This document shows positions 36,005 to 46,190 of a stretch of DNA of 64,000 bases, in pieces. Position numbers and translations under genes: made by a program. The stretch is taken from assembly GCA_902578525.1 (NCBI GenBank), contig CACHDJ010000001.1, forward strand, positions 1-64,000, given 5' to 3'. The DNA is from an uncultured Pelagibacteraceae bacterium (GTDB lineage: Bacteria > Pseudomonadota > Alphaproteobacteria > Pelagibacterales > Pelagibacteraceae). The first letter of the stretch is position 1. Each line of letters opens with the position of its first letter. The notes under the pieces were generated by a model. It saw only the letters and a program-made list of their open reading frames with translations. It was not told where the DNA came from and did no database searches.

Positions 36005-38779
36005 ATGAATAAAATTCAAAAAACAGATCACTTTTATTTAATTGATGGCTCTGGATATATTTTTAGAGCTTATTATGCTTTACCACCATTGACGAGAAAG
36101 AGTGATGGACTACCAACGGGAGCTGTAAGTGGATTTTGTAATATGTTATTTAAATTGTTAGAAGATTCGAAATCTAATCAAAATTTACAAAAACCAACCC
36201 ATTTTGCTGTAATATTCGACTCAGCAAGAAAAACTTTTAGAAATGAAATCTATAGTGATTACAAAGCTAACAGATCAGAAGCACCAGATGATTTAGCTCC
36301 ACAATTTGAATACATTAGAAAGTCAGTCTTAGCATTTAATTTACCTTCTGTTGAACTGCCTAATTATGAAGCAGACGATTTAATAGCTACTTATGTCGAC
36401 CAAATTTTAAAAAAAGGTGCAAAAGTAACAATTGTTTCATCAGACAAAGATTTGATGCAACTTTATAAAAAAGGGGTACGCATTTTTGATCCTATGAAAA
36501 ATAAATTCATAAGTGATGATGATGTTGTTAAAAAATTTGGCGTAGATGCATCAAAAGTTATTGATGTTCAATCATTAGCAGGGGACAGTAGTGACAATGT
36601 TCCTGGAGTTCCTGGGATAGGGGTTAAAACAGCTGCAGAACTAATAAATAAATATGGTACTTTAGAAAATTTAATTAAATCTGCTCATGAGATTAAGCAA
36701 AACAAAAGAAGAGAAACTTTATTAGAAAATAAAGATAAAGCCTTGATAAGCAAAAAACTTGTAACTTTAGATAACAAATCTCCTGTTAATAGAGAATTAA
36801 ATGAATTTAAATTACAAAATATTAATAAAGAAAAATTATATAAATTTTTAAGAGAAATGGAGTTTAACCGATTGTTAAGCTCTGCAATTTCTGTTTATGG
36901 AGAACCTGAACTAGAAAATAATAGGATAGAAGTTCAAAATTTAGAAAAACAACAAACAATTAATAATAAAAATTATCATTTAATAAGCAGTTTAGATCAA
37001 ATTGATAGATGGATAGAAGAAGCAGAGGAGGTTGGTGAGGTTGCCGTTGATACCGAAACAACTTCATTAGATCCTCACCAAGCTGATTTAGTAGGCATTT
37101 CTCTTTGTTCAAAAATTGGAAAAGCATGTTATATACCTGTCGGTCATAACTCACCCAAATGTATTGACAAAGTTGCAGTAATTAAAAAATTAAAAAAATT
37201 ATTAGAAGATCCTAGTATAAAAAAGATAGGTCAAAATATAAAATTTGATTTTATTGTTTTCTATAATCATGGGATAACTCTTACTTCAATAGAGGATACA
37301 ATGTTGATGTCTTATGTTTTAGATGCAGGAAAAAATAGACATAACATGGATACATTATCTGAAATTCATTTAGGTCATAAAACTATTTCTTTTAAAGAGA
37401 TGGTGGGGACAGGTAAGAAAGAAATTAACTTTAGCGAAGTTGAGCTTGACAAGGCAAAAAACTATGCTGCTGAAGATGCTGATGTTACTTTTAGACTGTA
37501 TAAAAAATTTATTAAAAATTTAAAATCAGAAAAAATGGTAAATATTTATGAAATATTTGAAAAACCATTAATTAAAATTCTTGCATTTATGGAAATTAGT
37601 GGAGTTGAAATTGATAGTAAATTTTTGAAATCACTTTCATCTAAATTTGAAAAAAAAATTCTTAAACTTGAAAAAGAGGTATTTAAAATTTCAAAAAAAG
37701 AGTTCAATATTGCATCGCCAAAGCAATTAGGAGAAATAATTTATAACGATCTTAAAATAGCAGGGTTAAAGAAAACTAAAAAAGGAAGTTTCGCTACAAG
37801 CGCAAGTGTTCTAGAGGATTTAGCATTTAAAGGACATGAGTTCCCAAAATTAATTTTAGACTGGAGACAGGTTTCAAAATTAAAAAATACTTATTCTGAT
37901 GCTTTACCCGAACATATAAATCCAAACACAAAAAGAGTTCATACTTCATTTTTGCTTGCTGCAACAACAACAGGCAGGCTGGCTTCTAGTGATCCTAATT
38001 TACAAAACATTCCGATTAAATCAGAAGATGGAAAAGATATACGAAAAGCCTTTACAGCCAAAAAGGGCCATCTACTAATTTCTGCAGATTATAATCAAAT
38101 TGAGATGAGAATTTTAGCAGATCTAGCAGACGTAAAAGAACTTAAAAAAGCTTTTCAAAATAAGGAGGATATTCATTCATTAACAGCTAGCCAAATATTT
38201 AACATTGATATCAAAAAAGTTAATCAAGACCACAGAAGAAAGGCTAAGGCCATTAATTTTGGAATAATTTATGGGATTTCACAATATGGATTAGCAAAAC
38301 AAATAAATGTTTCTAATTATGAGGCAGAGGAATTTTTAAATTCATATTTTGCAAAATTTCCAGAAATTAAAGTTTATATGGATAATACAATAAAATTTTG
38401 TAGAAAAAGTGGATATGTTAGCAATATATTTGGAAGAAGATCTCATTTTAATGGAATTAACGACAAAAATTTTAACATAAGAAATTTCCAAGAACGTGCT
38501 GCAATTAATGCGCCAATTCAAGGCTCAGCTTCTGAAGTAATGAGATTAGCTATGATAAGATTAGACAAGAAATTATCAGAGCAAAAAATTTCTAATTCAA
38601 AAATGCTCCTACAAATTCATGATGAATTAATTTTTGAAATCCCAAAAAAAGATGAAAAGATGATGATTAAACTAATTGAAAAAGAAATGACCAGTGTAGC
38701 TCAGAGCGATTATCATTCTTTTTCTACCCCTTTAACCGTTGATATAAATAGTGGAGAAAATTGGGGATCACTTCATTAA
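36005..38779 (+). CDS. polA: DNA polymerase I
   Basis: 924 aa; 5'-3' exo domain, DTETTSLD 3'-5' exo motif, SADYNQIEMRILA and QIHDELIFE polymerase motifs. Confidence 0.98.
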   Translation: MNKIQKTDHFYLIDGSGYIFRAYYALPPLTRKSDGLPTGAVSGFCNMLFKLLEDSKSNQNLQKPTHFAVIFDSARKTFRNEIYSDYKANRSEAPDDLAPQFEYIRKSVLAFNLPSVELPNYEADDLIATYVDQILKKGAKVTIVSSDKDLMQLYKKGVRIFDPMKNKFISDDDVVKKFGVDASKVIDVQSLAGDSSDNVPGVPGIGVKTAAELINKYGTLENLIKSAHEIKQNKRRETLLENKDKALISKKLVTLDNKSPVNRELNEFKLQNINKEKLYKFLREMEFNRLLSSAISVYGEPELENNRIEVQNLEKQQTINNKNYHLISSLDQIDRWIEEAEEVGEVAVDTETTSLDPHQADLVGISLCSKIGKACYIPVGHNSPKCIDKVAVIKKLKKLLEDPSIKKIGQNIKFDFIVFYNHGITLTSIEDTMLMSYVLDAGKNRHNMDTLSEIHLGHKTISFKEMVGTGKKEINFSEVELDKAKNYAAEDADVTFRLYKKFIKNLKSEKMVNIYEIFEKPLIKILAFMEISGVEIDSKFLKSLSSKFEKKILKLEKEVFKISKKEFNIASPKQLGEIIYNDLKIAGLKKTKKGSFATSASVLEDLAFKGHEFPKLILDWRQVSKLKNTYSDALPEHINPNTKRVHTSFLLAATTTGRLASSDPNLQNIPIKSEDGKDIRKAFTAKKGHLLISADYNQIEMRILADLADVKELKKAFQNKEDIHSLTASQIFNIDIKKVNQDHRRKAKAINFGIIYGISQYGLAKQINVSNYEAEEFLNSYFAKFPEIKVYMDNTIKFCRKSGYVSNIFGRRSHFNGINDKNFNIRNFQERAAINAPIQGSASEVMRLAMIRLDKKLSEQKISNSKMLLQIHDELIFEIPKKDEKMMIKLIEKEMTSVAQSDYHSFSTPLTVDINSGENWGSLH

Positions 38780-38828
38780 TTTAATTCATTGCCCAAATTA
38801 GAACAATTTAGTATTTTTAATGTAGATC

Positions 38829-39536
38829 ATGCATAAACAAACAATTGCTTTAGTTGATGACGATAGAAATATTCTTACAAGTTTAAGTATTGCTCTAGAA
38901 AAAGAGGGCTTTAAAGTTCAAACTTATATAGATGGAGAAAGTGCGTTAATTGGTTTAACTCGAACGCCCCCTGATCTGGCAGTGATTGATATTAAAATGC
39001 CTAAAATGGATGGAGAAGAATTATTAAAAAAGTTAAGAAAAAAAACTTCTATGCCAGTAATATTCTTAACATCAAAAGATGAAGAGGTTGATGAATTATT
39101 AGGATTAAAACTTGGTGCAGATGATTTTATGAAAAAATCAGGAGGATTTTCTATAAAAGTTTTAGTTGAAAGAATCAGAGTTCAGTTAAGAAAAAAAGAT
39201 GTGGATAACAGTATAGAAGAAAGTAAAAGCATTATTACACATGGCAAATTAAAACTTGATCCATCACAATTAGAATGTGAATGGAACGGGAAACAACTTC
39301 CAGACAAATTAACTACTACTGAGTTTTTAATTGTAAAAGAACTTGCAAAAAGACCAGGTATAATCAAAGAAAGAGCTCAACTAATGGATATTGCTTATAG
39401 AGAAGATACAGATATTGAAGACAGAACAATTGATAGTCATGTTAAAAGAATAAGAAAAAAATTTAAAAAAGTTGATCCTAATTTTTCAGCTATAGAAACC
39501 AGGTATGGAAGTGGATATAGATGGAATGTTAGTTGA
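38829..39536 (+). CDS. chvI: OmpR-family response regulator, ChvI-like
   Basis: Receiver plus winged helix; DRTIDSHVKRIRKKFKKVDPNFSAIETRYGSGYRW. Confidence 0.88.
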   Translation: MHKQTIALVDDDRNILTSLSIALEKEGFKVQTYIDGESALIGLTRTPPDLAVIDIKMPKMDGEELLKKLRKKTSMPVIFLTSKDEEVDELLGLKLGADDFMKKSGGFSIKVLVERIRVQLRKKDVDNSIEESKSIITHGKLKLDPSQLECEWNGKQLPDKLTTTEFLIVKELAKRPGIIKERAQLMDIAYREDTDIEDRTIDSHVKRIRKKFKKVDPNFSAIETRYGSGYRWNVS

Positions 39537-41077
39537 TGATTAATTATCTTTTCAAAAATTTATCAATATTAAAAAAATTTTTATTTATAAATTTTATTTT
39601 TTTTACCATAATAGGTTTGTTTACATTTTTATATCTTAAAAATGTCCAACCAAATTTGATCAAAAAAAAATCATCAAATCATATTGAAATAATCAATAAT
39701 ACCATTGAAAACTTAGATCGATTAGAAATTAAATTTAATGAAGAAGATATTCGAAGGTTTTTATTTTCTACAAGATTTATTTTTCAAAGCCTTGATAGAG
39801 TAATTTTTTTTAACAATGAGCTAAACTTAATTGGGGATACAGACACGCTTGATCTTGATCCAAGATCATTTTCCTCTAGGCTAGATATAGTTGAATTAGA
39901 AATTTTAAATGAAGAAAAAACAAAGGAAATCACTGAAGAAAAAAATATAAATTTAGGAAGTAATTATCTTGTATCTCTAAAAGATATTTTATTTAATTAC
40001 GCTGGATCAAAAAATAATGGGGTTCCATTTACATTTACTCAAGAAGAATTTAATAATTTTAAATTAACAACAATTAAAAATGTTTTTAATAATGATAAAA
40101 ACATTGGTTATATTGCTATCATTGAAAACGCAAATGATGTCAGAGCCGCAATAGACGAGAGAAAAACTTTTATTATTAGAACTGCATTTGCTGTTGGAAT
40201 TGTTATATTAATTTTTTCTTATGTCCTTAATAGATATTTTCTAAAGCCAATACAAAATCTAGTAAATTACACCATTAAGATAAAAAATAAAGATCATAAA
40301 AAAATTAATATTGATAGACTTAAAATAAGAAATGATGAATTAGGTTTACTCTCAAAATCTCTTGATGATATGACTCTCGAACTTCAAAAAAGAATTTCAC
40401 AAGCTGAAAATTTTTCAACTGATCTTGTTCATGAAATTAGAAACCCATTAGCTTCTTTAAAAAGTGCATCAGAAATTCTTAATGATACAAAAGATGTAGA
40501 TCAGAGATTAAAATTGATAAATATTTTAAATCATGATGTTCAAAGAATAGAAAGACTAATCACTGACTATTCACAAATGTTAAAGGATGAAGTTGCCCTA
40601 AGTAAAGAAAATTTTAAAAAAATAGATGTTATTCCAATAATTCAGTCTGTAGTTGATGATTATAATAATATATATCAAGTCAAGCGAGGTATTAAAATTT
40701 CTTTTATAAATGATAAAAATAAAACTTATCTAATTAATGGAATTGAAAATAGAATTGAGCAAATAGTTGCAAATTTGTTAGATAATGCAATTTCTTTTAG
40801 TGAAGATAATAAAAATATTCAGGTTAGAATATCAAAAAATTCTAATAAACAGGTTGTAGTTAATATTCTAGATGAAGGGCAGGGATTCAAAGAAAAAGAC
40901 ACAACAAAAATTTTTAAAAGATTTTATAGTAACAGACCTGATAAATTTGGACAACATTCAGGTTTAGGATTAAATATTGTTAAGAACTTAGTTGAACTTC
41001 ACAAGGCTTCGATAACAGCAACAAATAGAAATGATGAAAAGGGTGCAAATTTAGAAATAATATTTCCAAAATTGTAA
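39533..41077 (+). CDS. chvG: sensor histidine kinase, ChvG-like
   Basis: 2 TM, HAMP, LVHEIRNPLASLKSASE H-box, HSGLGLNIVKNLV G-box; overlaps chvI. Confidence 0.88.
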   Translation: MMINYLFKNLSILKKFLFINFIFFTIIGLFTFLYLKNVQPNLIKKKSSNHIEIINNTIENLDRLEIKFNEEDIRRFLFSTRFIFQSLDRVIFFNNELNLIGDTDTLDLDPRSFSSRLDIVELEILNEEKTKEITEEKNINLGSNYLVSLKDILFNYAGSKNNGVPFTFTQEEFNNFKLTTIKNVFNNDKNIGYIAIIENANDVRAAIDERKTFIIRTAFAVGIVILIFSYVLNRYFLKPIQNLVNYTIKIKNKDHKKINIDRLKIRNDELGLLSKSLDDMTLELQKRISQAENFSTDLVHEIRNPLASLKSASEILNDTKDVDQRLKLINILNHDVQRIERLITDYSQMLKDEVALSKENFKKIDVIPIIQSVVDDYNNIYQVKRGIKISFINDKNKTYLINGIENRIEQIVANLLDNAISFSEDNKNIQVRISKNSNKQVVVNILDEGQGFKEKDTTKIFKRFYSNRPDKFGQHSGLGLNIVKNLVELHKASITATNRNDEKGANLEIIFPKL

Positions 41078-41120
41078 AGACTTATTGATTTAATAAAATA
41101 TTATTGTTAGAAAACCCGCC

Positions 41121-42407
41121 ATGGATGATTTTAAAGTAAAAGATATTTCTCAAGCAGAATTTGGAAGAAAAGAAATTTCTATTGCAGAAAGTGAAATGCC
41201 GGGGCTAATGGCTTTAAGGGAAGAGTACGGCAGTAAAAAACCATTAAAAGGTGCTAAAATAATTGGTTGTCTTCATATGACAATTCAAACAGCAGTTTTA
41301 ATAGAAACATTAGATTATCTTGGTGCAGATGTTAGATGGTCTTCTTGTAACATATTTTCTACCCAAGATCATGCTGCTGCAGCTATTGCTAAGGCAGGTA
41401 TACCTGTTTACGCTTGGAAAGGCGAAACCGAAGAGGAGTATGTTTGGTGTATTAAGCAAACTATAGTGGGACAAAAAGATTGGAAACCTAATATGCTTCT
41501 AGATGATGGTGGAGATCTTACTGCAATGATGCACAAAGATTACAAGGAATTGCTAAAAGATGTAAAAGGAGTTTCAGAGGAAACAACAACTGGAATTAAA
41601 GCATTAAATAAAATGGAAAAAAATAAAGAGTTATTAATTCCAGCAATTAATGTTAACGACTCAGTTACTAAATCAAAATTTGATAATTTGTATGGATGTA
41701 GGGAAAGTTTAGTTGACGGAATTAGACGGGCAACAGATGTTATGATGTCGGGGAAAGTGGCTATTGTTGCCGGTTTTGGTGACGTTGGAAAAGGAAGCGC
41801 AGCATCATTAAGACAAAGTGGAGCAAGAGTACTAGTTACAGAAGCAGATCCAATTTGTGCATTACAGGCCTCTATGGAAGGCTACGAAGTGGTTTTGATG
41901 GATGAAGCAATTGATAAAGCAGATATAGTAGTAACAGCTACAGGAAACAAAGACATAGTTACTGCAGATCATATGAGGAGAATGAAGGATAGAGCTATTT
42001 TATGTAATATTGGACATTTTGACAATGAAATTCAAGTTGAGGCATTAAAAAATAACAAATGGACTGAAGTGAAGCCACAGGTTCATGAAATAGAATTACC
42101 AAGTGGAAAAAGAATAATATTATTGGCAGAAGGAAGACTAGTAAATTTAGGGTGTGCTACCGGACATCCTAGTTTTGTAATGAGCGCATCTTTCACAAAT
42201 CAGGTAATAGCTCAAATAGAACTTTGGAATAATTCTAAAAATTATGAAAATAAAGTTTATGTACTTCCAAAGCACTTAGACGAAAAAGTTGCTATGCTAC
42301 ATCTTAAAAAAGTTGGAGCTAAATTAACAAAGTTATCAAAAGAGCAAGCGGACTACATTAGTGTTAAAGTAGAGGGCCCATTTAAACCAAATGCTTATCG
42401 CTACTAA
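41121..42407 (+). CDS. ahcY: S-adenosylhomocysteine hydrolase
   Basis: [31 protein letters not shown]-terminal FKPNAYRY. Confidence 0.98.
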   Translation: MDDFKVKDISQAEFGRKEISIAESEMPGLMALREEYGSKKPLKGAKIIGCLHMTIQTAVLIETLDYLGADVRWSSCNIFSTQDHAAAAIAKAGIPVYAWKGETEEEYVWCIKQTIVGQKDWKPNMLLDDGGDLTAMMHKDYKELLKDVKGVSEETTTGIKALNKMEKNKELLIPAINVNDSVTKSKFDNLYGCRESLVDGIRRATDVMMSGKVAIVAGFGDVGKGSAASLRQSGARVLVTEADPICALQASMEGYEVVLMDEAIDKADIVVTATGNKDIVTADHMRRMKDRAILCNIGHFDNEIQVEALKNNKWTEVKPQVHEIELPSGKRIILLAEGRLVNLGCATGHPSFVMSASFTNQVIAQIELWNNSKNYENKVYVLPKHLDEKVAMLHLKKVGAKLTKLSKEQADYISVKVEGPFKPNAYRY

Positions 42408-42837
42408 AGGTAGTAAAATAAACATATCTTCCAAAAAAAAATTAGAAGAAGTAGCTAAAGAAATTAAAAGCAAAATAAAACCAGGAGATATTCTGTTTCT
42501 CTATGGAGAAATGGGTGTAGGAAAGACTACCTTTGTAAAATACTTGATTAATAATTTTCAACTAGAATATAATGAAAAAATATCTGAAGTAACCAGCCCA
42601 ACATTTAACATTATGAATGAATATAAGATTAAAGATTTAACAATTAAGCATTATGATCTTTATCGATTAAATTCTTCAAAAGAACTGGTTGATTTGAATA
42701 TATTTGAAAAAAATGAAAAATCAATTTTATTAGTGGAGTGGCCTGAGATTATCAAAAAGAAGCCAAATTTATTAATAAAATTATTTTTTGAATATGAAAA
42801 TGAATATCAAGATAGATTTATTAAGATTGTAAATTAA
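42391..42837 (+). CDS. tsaE: tRNA threonylcarbamoyladenosine biosynthesis ATPase TsaE
   Basis: [34 protein letters not shown]. Confidence 0.94.
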   Translation: MLIATKGSKINISSKKKLEEVAKEIKSKIKPGDILFLYGEMGVGKTTFVKYLINNFQLEYNEKISEVTSPTFNIMNEYKIKDLTIKHYDLYRLNSSKELVDLNIFEKNEKSILLVEWPEIIKKKPNLLIKLFFEYENEYQDRFIKIVN

Positions 42838-43761
42838 ATGAAACTGAAAAATATAAAAGGTGATGCATCTTTTAGATCTTTTTTTAGAAATAAAAAAAAA
42901 AGATTTTCAACAATAATTGTGCATGCTAAGAAAGATAAAAAATCAAATTTACTTATTTATGATGCTATAAATAAGATTTTAATAAAAAATGATATCTTAG
43001 CTCCTAAATTGATTAAAGAAAACTATTCACAAAATTTCATAGAGATACAAGATTTTGGTAATCAAACCATTTTTCAAATTTTAAAAAAAGGTAATAAAAA
43101 TAAATTATCTATTTTTAAAAAGATCATAAATTTACTAAATAAGATTCAATTAATCAAAAATAAAAATATAATAAATTTTAAAAAACAAAATTATAAAATT
43201 CCAAAATATACTTCTAGAATATTATTTAAAGAGGCAAAACTTTTTTCAGAATGGTATGCTCCTCAAAAACTACCTGGAAATAAAAAATTTAAATTTTCAC
43301 GAGAATATGGGAAAGAAATAAAAGTTTTAATAAAAAAGATTTCTATGAAAAATAATACTTTTGTCCATCGAGATTTTCATGTTTCTAACCTTATGATGAT
43401 AAAAAATAAAATTGGTGTAATAGATTCACAAGACGCATTAATTGGAAATAAGGCTTATGATTTAGTTTCTTTAATTGACGATGTACGATTTAAAACCTCT
43501 AATGATTTTAAGGAAAAAATATTTAATTTTTATTTAAAATCTCAAAAAAAATTGGACATCAAAAAGTTTAGGAATGATTTTGAAATTATATCAATTTTAA
43601 GAAATTTGAAAATAATTGGAATATTTACTCGTTTAGCAATAAGAGATAATAAAAAAAAATATTTAAAATTAATACCTTATACGTGGAGTTTAATTAGACT
43701 AAGATTAAAAAATAGAAATATTTTTAGAAATTTAAATAACTTGTTAGATAAAAACTTTTGA
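42838..43761 (+). CDS. amgK: aminoglycoside phosphotransferase-family sugar kinase, AmgK-like
   Basis: GDASFRSFFR, FVHRDFHVSNLMM, GVIDSQDALIGNKAYDLVSL; tsaE-amgK-murU context. Confidence 0.85.
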   Translation: MKLKNIKGDASFRSFFRNKKKRFSTIIVHAKKDKKSNLLIYDAINKILIKNDILAPKLIKENYSQNFIEIQDFGNQTIFQILKKGNKNKLSIFKKIINLLNKIQLIKNKNIINFKKQNYKIPKYTSRILFKEAKLFSEWYAPQKLPGNKKFKFSREYGKEIKVLIKKISMKNNTFVHRDFHVSNLMMIKNKIGVIDSQDALIGNKAYDLVSLIDDVRFKTSNDFKEKIFNFYLKSQKKLDIKKFRNDFEIISILRNLKIIGIFTRLAIRDNKKKYLKLIPYTWSLIRLRLKNRNIFRNLNNLLDKNF

Positions 43762-43779
43762 AAATAATTACTTTATAAA

Positions 43780-44466
43780 ATGAAAATCAATACAGCATTA
43801 ATTCTTTGCGCAGGATTTGGAAAAAGATTAAATCCTATTACACTAAATAAACCAAAACCTCTTTTGAAAGTAAATGATTCAACTTTACTTGATAATTGTA
43901 TCAAAATTATAATAAATCTTAATATTAAAAAAATTTTTATTAATACTTTTTATTTAAAAGAAAAATTTTATGAATTTTTTAAAAAACATAATTATAAAAT
44001 TGATATAGAGATCATAGAAGATGGAAGGACTATTCTCGATACTGGCGGTGGTATTCTAAATATGATTAATAATAGTAAAGAGGAAGATTTCTTAGTATTT
44101 AATCCAGATACTATTTGGAACACAAAATATATTGATGAAATTAATTTGATGATTGATCTATACTTTTCAAAAAAAATTAAAAATCTTATTCTATTAGTAA
44201 ATAAAGACCTAAGTTTTGATAAAAATATGTTAGGAGACTTTGGTTTACAAAATTTCTTGATAAATCAAAAAAATAAAAATTATATTTATACTGGATGTCA
44301 GATATTAAATAAATCAATCTTCAAAAATCAGAAATTATCAAATTTTTCGATTTTAAATATTTGGTATGATTTGATAAAAAATAATCAATTATATGGTTTT
44401 GAAAGTAAGCTAAAATTTTATCATGTAACTGACTTAAGTATTTTCAAAAAACTACAAGATCTTTAG
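43780..44466 (+). CDS. murU: nucleotidyltransferase, MurU-like
   Basis: LCAGFGKRLNPITLNKPKPLLKVN; DTGGGILN. Confidence 0.87.
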   Translation: MKINTALILCAGFGKRLNPITLNKPKPLLKVNDSTLLDNCIKIIINLNIKKIFINTFYLKEKFYEFFKKHNYKIDIEIIEDGRTILDTGGGILNMINNSKEEDFLVFNPDTIWNTKYIDEINLMIDLYFSKKIKNLILLVNKDLSFDKNMLGDFGLQNFLINQKNKNYIYTGCQILNKSIFKNQKLSNFSILNIWYDLIKNNQLYGFESKLKFYHVTDLSIFKKLQDL

Positions 44467-45157
44467 CTCTATTTTTATCTAAATATTTACAATCTTTAAT
44501 TGTTTGATCTTTATTGATTTCTATTAATAAAGGATTTCCTGTAGGTATTTCTAAATTAGAAATTTGTATTTCGTCAATCTTAAGTAAATATTTACATAAA
44601 GCTCTTATGGAATTTCCATGGGCTGATATTAATACATTTCCATTATTTAGATTATTTTTAATTTCAGAGTCATAATAATTTATAACTCTTACATAAGTAT
44701 CTTTTAGAGACTCAGTATCTGGAATTTGATCAGTTGAAAGATTTTTATATATATCAATATTAGATGGGTGGAATGGGCTTTTTTTTTCTAAAGGTTCTGG
44801 TTTTAGATCCCATGATCTTCTAAATTCAAACACCTTTTCTTTGCCTAATTTTTTACTCATTTCAATTTTATTTAGACCTGTGAGTGCTCCATAATGCCTT
44901 TCATTTAGTTGCCATGCTCTAGTAAAATCTTTTTTATCGTTTAATAATTCTTGAATTAACTTAAGAGTGTTATTTGCTCTAAGTTGTAGTGATGAATAAT
45001 AATATTCAATTTTTATACCTAGATCTTTTATTAATTTTCCTGCTTTTTTAGCCTCTAACTTGCCATTATCTGTTAAATCAACATCTACCCAACCCGTAAA
45101 TCTTTTCTCTAAATTCCAAGTACTTTGACCATGTCTAATTAAAATTAAATAACTCAT
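44444..45157 (-). CDS. gpmA: 2,3-bisphosphoglycerate-dependent phosphoglycerate mutase
   Basis: LIRHGQSTWNLEKRFTGWVDVDLT; ISAHGNSIRAL. Confidence 0.97.
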   Translation of the reverse strand: MSYLILIRHGQSTWNLEKRFTGWVDVDLTDNGKLEAKKAGKLIKDLGIKIEYYYSSLQLRANNTLKLIQELLNDKKDFTRAWQLNERHYGALTGLNKIEMSKKLGKEKVFEFRRSWDLKPEPLEKKSPFHPSNIDIYKNLSTDQIPDTESLKDTYVRVINYYDSEIKNNLNNGNVLISAHGNSIRALCKYLLKIDEIQISNLEIPTGNPLLIEINKDQTIKDCKYLDKNRAKDLVVF

Positions 45158-45201
45158 TTTTATTATAAATAATTTAATATAAAGAAATTTTTATAAGTTA
45201 A

Positions 45202-45591
45202 ATGAAAAAAATATATTTATTAACAAAAATTATCTTCCATATATCTAATATAGGATTGATTATATTATATCTTTATCCTGGGAGTATTCTTGGATGGTTA
45301 ATTTATGGAGATTTTCAAAAACAACCTCAGATAACCTCAGATTTTGTAGTATCCTCGAGTCATGCTTATGCTTTTATGTTTTTATCATTATTGGGAATGA
45401 TATCTTATATTAATAATAGGATTATGATTTTATTTTTATATTTATTTTTAATTTCAATATTTCTAGAATTGAGTCACTTTATAATTCCAGAAAGAAATTT
45501 TGAATATTCAGATTTGTTTGGAAATTTAACAGGAGTTTTTTTAATATTTATTTTATTTAATTTATATCGTTTTTTAAAAGACAACAAATGA
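45202..45591 (+). CDS. VanZ-like membrane protein
   Basis: 4 predicted TM helices; SHFIIPERNFEYSDLFGNLTGVF typical of VanZ-like proteins. Confidence 0.65.
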   Translation: MKKIYLLTKIIFHISNIGLIILYLYPGSILGWLIYGDFQKQPQITSDFVVSSSHAYAFMFLSLLGMISYINNRIMILFLYLFLISIFLELSHFIIPERNFEYSDLFGNLTGVFLIFILFNLYRFLKDNK

Positions 45592-46190
45592 GTCATAATT
45601 ATTTAAAAAAGATACTAATCCTTTTATTATTTTATATTTCAGCCTGTTCATCTATCCCACAAAACACTTCAAATAGTTGTAAGATTTTTGACAAAAAGTA
45701 TCTTTGGTATAAACATACTAAAAAAGTAGAGCAGAGGTGGGGTACTCCAATTTATATTCAACTTGCGATTATAAAGGCAGAGTCTAATTTTGATTGGCTT
45801 GCTAAACCACCAAGACAAAAATTGTTTAAAGTAATTCCATTTAAACGTCTTTCTAGTTCATTTGGATATTCACAAGCTGTAAAAGGAACTTGGGAGCAAT
45901 ACAAAAAAGAAACAGGAAATAAATTTTCCACAAGAGCTAGATTTAAAGATAGTGTAGATTTTATTGGTTGGTATACTAACAAAACTGAGTCTATTTTGAA
46001 AATTTCGAAAAACGATGCTTTCAAACAATATCTTGCTTATCATGAGGGTTGGGGAAACTATAAATATTATAAAAAAAACAAAAAAGTAATTAAATTGGCA
46101 AAAAAAGTAGAAAGACAATCTAATATTTATAAAAAACAATTATCTAATTGTCAGAATTCTCTTAATAAAAAAAAATATATTATTTTTTAG
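45588..46190 (+). CDS. lytic transglycosylase-like lipoprotein
   Basis: Lipobox ISAC; IIKAESNFDWLAKPP, SSSFGYSQAVKGTWEQYKKETG, LAYHEGWGNY. Confidence 0.85.
   Translation: MSHNYLKKILILLLFYISACSSIPQNTSNSCKIFDKKYLWYKHTKKVEQRWGTPIYIQLAIIKAESNFDWLAKPPRQKLFKVIPFKRLSSSFGYSQAVKGTWEQYKKETGNKFSTRARFKDSVDFIGWYTNKTESILKISKNDAFKQYLAYHEGWGNYKYYKKNKKVIKLAKKVERQSNIYKKQLSNCQNSLNKKKYIIF

Noticed and set aside
41078-41120. Possible SAH riboswitch upstream of ahcY
   Set aside because: Gap is only 43 nt of AT-rich sequence with no SAH aptamer-like structure.
42391-42407. 17 nt overlap of tsaE with ahcY as an unusual arrangement
   Set aside because: Same-strand overlap with a plausible ATG; such overlaps are common in compact genomes.
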